A stretch of DNA of 64,000 nt from Fragilariopsis cylindrus CCMP1102 (taxonomy: Eukaryota > Bacillariophyta > Bacillariophyceae > Bacillariales > Bacillariaceae). Shown here in pieces: positions 56,145-64,000 of the stretch. Location of the stretch: the NCBI GenBank assembly GCA_900095095.1, contig FMBT01000298.1, positions 1 through 64,000 on the forward strand, read 5' to 3'. The position numbers and the translations under genes are program-made. Each line of letters begins with the position of its first letter. The stretch's first letter is position 1. The notes under the pieces were generated by a model. It had not been told where the DNA came from. It saw only the letters and a list, made by a program, of their open reading frames with translations, and searched no databases.

Positions 56145-56312
56145 ATGGTAATATTTTTTTTGTTGAAAGGTATTTGTTAAAGTGTTTGATGAGCCTTTTG
56201 AGTATTTTGTTGTTCAGAAGATATCTGTTGAAGTGTTTGATTGAGACTTTTGAGTATTTTATTGTTGAGAGGTTCTGTTGAAGTGTTTCAATGAGGCTTT
56301 AGAGACTGTTGA
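56145..56312. repeat. three imperfect ~55-60-bp repeats upstream of the LHC gene
   Basis: Units of the type TTGTTGA(A/G)AGGT...TGTTGAAGTGTTTGAT...CTTTTGAGTATTTT occur three times directly upstream of the start codon. They probably lie in the 5' UTR or core promoter. Confidence 0.8.
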
Positions 56313-56411
56313 GATTTGGTTTTGTGAGAACATATCTAATCGAAGCAACATCCGAGCAAACATTCATAATCATATTAAAAGAGTTTTACGCGAATGATTC
56401 GTAGTCGTATA

Positions 56412-56445
56412 TGACGCATTTATTGTGCGTCAACTAGATGCGTCA
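56412..56445. promoter_or_regulatory. cluster of three TGACGCA/TGCGTCA sites
   Basis: TGACGCA at 56412-56418, TGCGTCA at 56426-56432 and TGCGTCA at 56439-56445 lie within 34 bp, about 270-300 bp upstream of the LHC start. TGACGC is, as I recall, one of the CO2/cAMP-responsive elements described in a Phaeodactylum carbonic-anhydrase promoter bound by bZIP factors. The first two form an inverted repeat. Confidence 0.5.
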
Positions 56446-57078
56446 ACCATCGCATCACTGTGAGATAAGAACAAACCAGTAATTGATAGCATACACAGTA
56501 AATAAATATATCCGCAACTGATTCGAATATGTGCGTTTTTTTTATTTAAATGAGTCGAAAAGGTAAATATACAGTATTTCATGCGGTGTTTTGATGACAC
56601 GATCGATTGGATTCTCAGCAACAGCGCGAAATCATAAAAGCGCAAAAAATGAGCACAAGCAATATTGCTGTTTTGTCAAGAGCATCGTAAGTGTGATTGA
56701 GTCAGCTAGATCTTTGGGACTAGTTCTGTTCTATGAAATATTGCCTGTCATCTTAAAAACGAATATAAAAGCCCTTACGAAAATTAACGGTGCGCGTTCC
56801 ACATGAAAAATTGATTTCAAATCAAATCGTGCCCGATACTGAAATTAGCAAGTATCGTATGAAACTTCGGTTAAATTAAAAAATGGAATAAACTCTTTGC
56901 TTCCGTCAATAAACTAAGTAACATCGGCGCATATGTACTATTGACTCCTACAAATACACCGTACTGTATTCAACAAGCAAGTCCAGATCCGTTTTACAAG
57001 AACCCGTAGGGTCATCGAGAAGGACACATATCACATAACATCACTAAACAACACAAATAGAAAATACAAAATACAACA
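56446..57078. other. intergenic, no gene seen
   Basis: The rest of the divergent spacer between the LHC gene and the PLC-like gene. No repeat or RNA gene seen. Confidence 0.45.
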
Positions 57079-58514
57079 ATGGGTAGTAGTCGCAGAGAAG
57101 AGTCAAATCGTTCATGTTGCACTTGGCCTAGAATTTTACTTCTAGTCATATTACTCGCAGTTGCCGGTGTTTGCGTATGGAAATTTGTTCCTTGGGAAGA
57201 TTCCATTAACAATGTTCTTGGTGCGGTTCCAATTCCTGACAATAATAGTAATGGGGGTGGTACTAATAGTAATATAGCAAAACCAAATACGGTCGAAACA
57301 GCTTCACCCACATCATCACCAATGTATGAATTCATTCAATGTGATGATACATCAGGAACAGGGGACTGCTGTAACGGCCTAGAAGGTATTTGTGATCTTC
57401 GTGCTAATGAAGTTCTTTACGCTACGCTACATAATGGTATGGCAACATTTGAGGATGGATTTTTATTTGGACCGAATCATAAATATCAACTTGAATCAGC
57501 ATTAAAGGCTGGTTATCGTGGATTAAATTTAGATTTATGTAATTGTGGTGGGGAAACAATTTTTTGTCATGGTACGTTACATTCTTTACTTTGAGTTTAT
57601 TGGACAGCGATATATGTATGTTTACCGGTATGCTTTGTTTCGTTCTAAATATTTTCCATGTATTGTGCGTTGTTGTTGGCTAACAACTTCTGTGTTTGTG
57701 TGTCTCGTTTATCAAAAAAAAAAAATATAATAAAAGGAATTTGTACTCTTGGACCAAGAAAAGTTGTTGATGTCATGCAAAATGTAAATGCATTTTTGGA
57801 TGAAAATCCATCGGAGGTTATTATATTTATTTATCAGGTCAATAATGATGTAGACCAACAAGTTGATCTTAATGCATTTTATGATAAATTGACACAAGTG
57901 GATGGAGTAATAGACAAGCTATATATTCATGATGACATGGACAGTCCCTGGCCTACTTTACGAGATTTAACAAATCCAGCCGTTAATAAGGTAAATACAA
58001 TTAAAATAAATCTAGCAGTTCTTATTGTATTCATCCCCTTCGGTGTTCTAATGTATAGTTGTACACACACATACACACACATATATTAACTATCTTGTTT
58101 GTTTGTTTTGTGAAGCGAATCATTATGTTTCATTATAACGGCCCGGACTGTAACCTTGATCCATCAGCATGTCCTGATGGATTACATCTATACTACCTTT
58201 ATGCACAAGACAATGAATGGTCGAACGATAGTATTGCAAGTATCCAGGATACAACAACTTCATGTGAATTAAAGCAAAATGGGATTAATAGGAATTGGTT
58301 TGTTGGATTAAACAACTTTATCTCTCCTCCCTCACAAAGTTCAGCACAAGTTTTAAATTCGTATTCAGCAGCGAATGATTACGTCGATACTTGTTCTAGT
58401 GTGTTAGGAACAGACATAAATTTTATTATCTCAGATTTTTGGAGTGAAGGAGAGTTACCACGTTTTACTCAGGACCATAACACTGCTCGTGCATTACAAC
58501 GACGACTTGTCTAA
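57079..58514 (+). CDS. PLC-like phosphodiesterase (PI-PLC X-type fold), membrane-anchored
   Basis: Exons 57079-57571, 57737-57990 and 58116-58514 join in phase to give 381 residues. A single N-terminal hydrophobic helix (residues ~18-36) suggests a signal anchor. The fold shows LYATLHNGMATFED (first catalytic His region), QLESALKAGYRGLNLDLCNC and IFCHGICTLGPR (second His), then DVMQNVNAFLDENPSEVIIFIYQ. This is the order found in plant and stramenopile PLC-like TIM-barrel phosphodiesterases of the X-domain superfamily. There is no Y domain, C2 or PH domain, so it is not a classical PI-PLC. Cys pairs (DDTSGTGDCCNG, CNCGG) suggest an extracytosolic location. Substrate unknown. Confidence 0.86.
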
Positions 58515-58875
58515 ATATAGATGAAATTTACGCCATGGATCCTGTCGATGTACTTCTTCGAAAGGTATCGTTGCATTTGGGACCACATGCTTCTACGCCG
58601 GGAAAGAAAACTTCTTCGGATAGAGCAGTTTTTATTATACTTTATCTAACATAAAAGCATCATACAAAAGTACTACTTGGATGCTGTTTGATAATTTAAT
58701 TTATAAATATGCTATATTAATATAGTTAAGATTCTAAATAAAGCATTAATTAATTTGGCGAAGCAAATAAACAATTTAAGATAATAACTTTCCCCCGCAT
58801 TTATCCACTATTTTTCTTCCTTTTTAAAAAGAAATTACTGCTGATATACATTTACTACTATCGAGAGTCACCCCA
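58515..58875. other. intergenic between convergent genes
   Basis: A short AT-rich spacer between the stop of the PLC-like gene and the end of NDC80. It probably carries both polyadenylation signals. No other feature. Confidence 0.45.
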
Positions 58876-61105
58876 TCATTCGGAAGGTTCCATCGTTGAA
58901 GGACTTTTAAGTTTTCCATATTTAGAATGCTTATTCTTCCGATATTGCTGAACCTCCTTGATTTTCTCTAGACAAAACTCATCATACTCCTTCATCGACA
59001 CGATTGCTTGATCAATTTCTTCACAAACTGCTTTCTTTCGAGCCACGTTGTCTTCCTCGTGTTGTTGACGCATGGCCTCTAATTCAGAACATTGTCGTTC
59101 GAATTGCGTCATCTGTTCCTCCAACGCAACAGGATCACGAAGAGATGCCACCTTGGTTTCGATCGAGTCTGCCTCTCTCACTCGGACACCGAGCTTGGCA
59201 TCTTGGGCATCACGTTCCGCTTCCATCGTCTCCTCGCATTTGTCGATTTTATTTTCGACAATCCTGTTCCTTTCCAAAGCTTCGGTAAATTCTTCCTCAC
59301 TCCTTTCCAATTTGTCCAGTGCCTCTTGATATTTCCATTTGGAATCAGAAATTAAACTACAGTACTCTTCATGACAAGACGTCAATGTAGGTTGAATGAT
59401 TCCAGGTAAATCGATGTCAAGTAGTTTTGATAGGTTCGGGTCTAGAACGGCATCCTTGTTGACAACTGCTTCCATTTCAATACCTTTGGATGATACAATC
59501 GGTACTAATTTTAGATCACCAACATTTGAACTGTAGTCAGATACAAAAGATTCCAAGTCGCTCCACGACTTATCAACTTCTGATTCGATTTCCCATAATG
59601 CACTTCGACGTTGATCTCTTAATGCCAGGGCCCGTTCAATTGCTTCTTCAACACCCTTCCGTTCATTTTGCATCTTTTGAACATCGTCCAATGATAATTC
59701 TTGGTTACCGATACTACCTTTTAATTGTTGAACCTTTGACACGATTTTAGCAAGACTCTTACTAGTTTCTTCCAATTCCTCCGACTGGTTATTTTTCTTA
59801 TTCTTAAGCGTCGCGACGTGCTGGTCCATTTGATGAATTAGGTCATGAAATTGCTCAAGGTCTGTAGCATAACTATCCCGCTTTTGAACAAGTTCTTCGA
59901 GACTATTGGCGTATTAAAAAGATTGAACAGAAGTCAAAGGATGCGAGTGTGTTTATTTTAGACAAAGATAATTAGTAACAGTAAACAGTAAAAACAAAAT
60001 AAAAATATTGTGACCATCATCATCTTTGATTATACTTCTTTTGTACTCACTCCTTCTCACCCATACCTAAATTGTTCATCTTTTCTACAATGGCAGCATT
60101 TTTATCCGTCATCTGCTCGATATCTTGCATTAGGATGTTATCATCACCTTCAAGTCGATCGGCTAGTCCCATTTCTAACTCTTCGCGAAGTTTCTCATCA
60201 CCTTTTAAAAACGCTGTGTACGATGCACTCAAGTACGAGAAGAAATATGTATCCGTTTTGCTTTCTAGTTCCTCCACCGAATCAAATTCTCCACTATTAT
60301 TTTCCTCTACTACAGGTATCAAATATTCCATACATTGGATCCGTTTCATGAGCCATGTGAGAGCAGCTAGTAGAGTAGGCCAAGTGTGAGGTGACCCAGC
60401 TGCTACTAAAGCCGTCTTGCTGACTGAAAAGGGATATCCCATGGCCTTGAAATTCATAGCAATCTCGTCCTCAATCTTGAGTGTCCCATCTTGAAAGCTT
60501 GGATCGACTCGACGAAGCATAAAAGTAACAATGTTACTGAAATCTTTACCAGATGGACGGGAAAGACTTTTGTGAGAAATAGGATGTTCATATCCACTCT
60601 TTTGAAGGAAGGAAAAGAGATCTTTGATACAGTCTTGCTGGTATAACTTATCCGTTACCGGACGAGGATCAACTATAACTGGTACATTATGTGGCATGAG
60701 AGATTGTCGGCGCTGGTCTCCTCCTCCTCCTCCTCCTCCCATACCGCTTCGACGACGTCCCGAACTTTTGGTCGTAGAAACTCTACGCTTTGGATCATGT
60801 CCAACGGGTGGAGGTGTAGGTGGGACCAAATTTTCACGCCCAACACGTGGGATCATAGATGCCCGTCCACGAGGAGGACGAGACTTGGGTGGTGGTCCAT
60901 GGTTTTCATGACTTCTTGGATCAACGGATTGTCTTCGATTATTGCTACTGCTGCTACTGTTGTTATTGTTCGAGTGCCCCTTTCTAGCACTACCATGATT
61001 GGTACTAACACCGCCCAACGTCTGTCGTCGACTGCTACTAGCTCGAGTGCGTTGCATTTTGTTGACGGTGATGGCTTTAAATTGTTGAAAATTTGAATTG
61101 ATCAA
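58876..61105 (-). CDS. NDC80: kinetochore protein NDC80 (HEC1)
   Basis: NDC80 is the microtubule-binding subunit of the outer kinetochore Ndc80 complex. Exon 1 is 61105-60061 and exon 2 is 59894-58876. The acceptor CGAAG|AACTTG gives matching phases and 687 residues (human 642). A basic, Ser/Pro/Gly-rich N-terminal tail comes first. Then the calponin-homology domain: DPRPVTDKLYQQDCIKDLFSFLQKSGYEHPISHKSL, KDFSNIVTFMLRRVDP, KAMGYPFSVSKTALVAAGSPHTWPTLLAALTWL. These are the family signature. Exon 2 is a long coiled coil (ELVQKRDSYATDLEQF...). The start could also be Met17 (61057). The basic tail in human NDC80 is an Aurora B target; similar control here is only inferred. Confidence 0.95.
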
Positions 61106-61630
61106 ATTCCGTTTCCATGGGCGTCTGAGCGATTATTTTGTTGTAGTTAGCAGTCGTTGCCTTCGTTGCCTTCGTTAACAAAGTTTAATTCCCCTGTTTG
61201 CTTTGAACGCAGATTAGAATTTTTGAATTTTTATGATTGACGAGCACGCGCGCGCACATGCGTCTAAGTCTGAAATAGTTTTCCTTTCCTTTCCTTCAGT
61301 CCAGTCCAGTCCAGTCCCGCCTTGCTCATTTCAAGAATGGTGATTTTTTATATTTGTGTCATATCATTATTACTTTTGCATTTCGACGAATCGACGACAA
61401 GAACCCTCATCAAATATATGTGACATTAAATGTTCAAAGCTGCTGATAGATCATTTTAATATCGCTCAATACGGCAGCGCAAGCTAATCCAGCTAGAGAC
61501 CGGACCGGATCGGACATTGCTACCATAGAATACCGGATCTACTCTACTCACAGTACAATCGCTATACGGTATTAGGTCATATCAATATCTTACGGTCACA
61601 AAAAAACATAACCATTCATTCTACAACAAA
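61106..61630. promoter_or_regulatory. divergent intergenic region (NDC80 / large membrane protein)
   Basis: A 525-bp spacer with both promoters. It contains a short CAGTC/CCAGT tandem run (about 61297-61317) and a CG-rich CGCGCGC spot near 61248. No RNA gene found. Confidence 0.45.
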
Positions 61631-64000
61631 ATGAGGGCTCCTCCTCCTCCACCGCCGCCGCCACCGCCACATTTTCCTCCTCCTCCACCACCACCACCAC
61701 CAAGACCGAGCTATGGCTCGACACCAGTATCAAATGCGTCTAGACCTCAAACCTACGCAGAACCATATGGGAAAATCCAGATACCGTCTTCGTCTTATTC
61801 ATCAGGAGGAATGTCCCATCGTAATACGAGTAGTGAACAACACTATCAACAGCAATCAACTTCGTCGTATGTATTACCTCAAACACCCAGAACAGACGTT
61901 ACAGAAAGAAGAAAATCATCATCCATGAATATCCAATCTGCATCACATTATGATCATAATGTTGCGTCCTTATCTTTTTTACTACCAGCTTTGGCATCCG
62001 TATTGTGGTGGCATGATTCGATTATAATTGTTCAAATATTCCTTTTTGTCGTTTTAGTACTATATGCATTGGATCTGATAAATTCTCGAGATGGTGTGGC
62101 TATAGGAGTATGGATTGGTGCGTTGGGTATGACTATTGGTAGCGGATATGGGACACTTCTACAAGTCGATGATAATGACGTATCAGGTGGTATCATGATT
62201 CTTTTCCTTTTGCAATTGGCAGTGGAAGGGATGATCTTTTGTTCCTGGGTAAGTTTAGATTTTTTGCCTGTTTGATTTTTTTGCATATCGGTTTCGTCAA
62301 CAATTTTCAATGCGAGATTATCCAACGATATTTGTGTCATAATATATGAGCCAAAATGGAAAAATGGTAGCTAGAATTTGTATCTGACTACTATTATTAA
62401 TAAATATGTAATTTACAGGCTTGTTGGATCACGCTCCAATTCCAGTGGCTGTACATTGAGCTTCCATCTTTAGCAGCTGGTATGGAAAAAACATTACATT
62501 CACTACTCCCACCAGTTTGTTCTGCAATTTTGACGAATCATTTGATTAGGCTACTTATGAACTATTGGGGAATGGATCGTGTTGCCACTTTAGCACCATT
62601 GCTGTTTGCCATGTTTATGGCAATGGGAATGATTGGTATGGGATGTAGATCTTCTTCTTTTGACTTGAAGAAACAGTCAACAACAACAACAACATCAGAT
62701 TCAAACTATACTATTACATCATACAGTGCTAAGATTCATACGATAGTTCTGCTATTACTACCAGGAACGATGCACGTCCTTATGTTTCGGCAAAGAATTT
62801 TCAGTAGACTCGCTTCTTTTGATGAGCTTTTCGATCTGGTTCTGGTCTGGACGGTTCCTTATATCTTACATTGTATTATTCTTGGTATCACTGAAGAAAG
62901 TCCATATTCTTTACCGAAAAACATGTTTCCAAAATTGAATGACACCTCGCTGAGGGGTACTTTCGTCCCATTGATTGTCACTACAATGGCTTCTATTGCC
63001 GCTCAGCAACGGTATCTGATTCCACTTTGTAATGCGGTGGCATATCAATTTAATGGACACAACCTCGCGGCGACGTGGGTCGTGTCGCTGTATTTGACAT
63101 CCGCAACAATCATATCTTTGTTTGCAATGTGGATTTGGGGAAGAACTTCTACTGTGACGAACGAGCTCTTTTTTGGAGAATATCACGAAGACATCGTTCA
63201 GTTATCCATATCTTTATCTGGAATGCTACTTGGCAAAGCATTTGGATTTCCATGGAATTTAACACCACTTCCAATTTTGGCATTTCTTGGACTTAGTGTG
63301 TGGATTACAACGAAGATGATGCGGTATCTAGTCATCTTTCTCTTTGTCGTTCATGCGGCAGGTGTTGTTATCTTTGGCTATCGCTTCGCTTCTATCAACG
63401 GAGTGCAAATACCCCTCGCAATACGTGGTATTAATGTTGGTCTCGTTCGGTTTGGAATGGCTGAAGTATTTGGTTCTGTATTGATTGGAATAGTTGTTGG
63501 CTTCGTCACCCGTCCCGTAGGAGGTTTCGGGGCATCATTATTGAAACGTGTCGACGTTCCAGGTATCGTTCTAATCGTTTACTCTCTTTTGTTGACCATT
63601 TTGGAAATGACATTAATACGCCAAAGAATACCTGAAAATATTCCTAAGAGAGAGGTTGACTCCGATGTGGAAGATTCAGACTTTGTATACGACCATGCTA
63701 GTGCTATCATTACAAGTTGTCTTATCATCGGGATGTCTATCTTTACGAGGCGTCGCAACATGATTTCTCGATTGGCGTTTATTGGTGCAATTGCAGTTTC
63801 TGTTGGAAAGGGCGTCGCAGTTTTTATTGATGCAAGCGAATCTGATAGTAAGATTCGATCTGAAGAAAGTGAGGAGCGTCTGGCACAACGTATGCTATAC
63901 AGGTCGTTAATAACTTCAGCGCTGATCTTTGTCATACTTGTTCCAAGTGCTCTTCTGAAACCAATCCACATGAAGAGAGGCTCTAGATACAATAGAACTT
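61631..64000 (+). CDS. large polytopic membrane protein of unknown function, 3' end outside window
   Basis: I do not recognise this family. Exon 1 (61631-62248) and exon 2 (62419 to the window edge) join in phase 0 and remain open to 64000, giving over 730 residues. The N-terminus is polyproline (two runs of 9-10 Pro), then a Ser/Gln-rich linker to about residue 110. At least 12 to 14 hydrophobic helices follow, among them SLSFLLPALASVLWW, LFLFVVLVLYALDLI-like, GIMILFLLQLAVEG, LAPLLFAMFMAMGMIGMG and GMAEVFGSVLIGIVVGF. No transporter signature is seen. An SKIRSEESEERLAQRML loop is hydrophilic near the right end. A membrane protein of the endomembrane or plasma membrane is the safest description. 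Confidence 0.85.

Noticed and set aside
1-64000. CRISPR array, bacterial operon or phage region
   Set aside because: No regularly spaced repeats with spacers, and spliced eukaryotic genes dominate. No tRNA gene was found by eye either, though a covariance search would be more reliable.

Overview
The window looks like nuclear DNA of a diatom (photosynthetic stramenopile). The evidence is a fucoxanthin-chlorophyll light-harvesting (LHC/FCP) gene, plastid pre-sequences with an ASAFAP-like cleavage motif, a ferrichrome-binding-protein (FBP1)-like iron gene carrying an iron-box-like promoter motif, a diatom-type LRR membrane protein, AT-rich intergenic DNA and many short GTAAGT...AG introns. Genes are single-copy, on both strands, with no operons.

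Layout. 1-8.0 kb: a 5'-cut hypothetical gene, nucleoside diphosphate kinase with a tandemly duplicated 3' end, a fibrillin-like gene (four-part structure resolved to three exons), and a decayed Q-rich gene. 8.4-19 kb: plastid RecN, a COG1-like Golgi tether with EF-hand-like loops, and an M16 metallopeptidase whose pre-sequence suggests the thylakoid lumen. 19.5-31.9 kb: ERD2/KDEL-receptor relative, rhomboid, a doubtful gene, HVA22/DP1/REEP, RPA32, phosphopantothenoylcysteine decarboxylase, a glyoxalase-II-like metallo-beta-lactamase and a TMEM53/DUF829 protein. 33-34.5 kb: an ABM-domain membrane protein. 34.9-47 kb, the most unusual part: a 5S rRNA gene, an FBP1-like gene, a ~6.2-kb Penelope-like retroelement, then a second copy of the FBP1-like gene. 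47-64 kb: LRR membrane protein, repeat debris, a guanylate-cyclase-type gene, an LHC gene with repeated N-terminus, a PLC-like phosphodiesterase, NDC80 and a large unknown membrane protein running off the right edge.

The central observation is the retroelement. It has an A-rich sense strand, a long ORF1 with an RGG-rich tail, a Penelope-type reverse transcriptase with no recognisable GIY-YIG endonuclease, and 278-bp direct terminal repeats (pLTRs). Each repeat contains a hammerhead-ribozyme-like fold. The element sits exactly between two ~2.9-kb direct copies of the FBP1 locus, arranged like a giant target-site duplication that begins just after the 5S rRNA terminator.

Caution: many otherwise conserved genes carry one or more single-base frameshifts, often in homopolymers (M16, HVA22, RPA32, MBL, TMEM53, ABM, both retroelement ORFs). 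This suggests residual assembly indels, so apparent pseudogenes should be read with care. Intron boundaries given are my own splice-site readings, checked for phase where stated.
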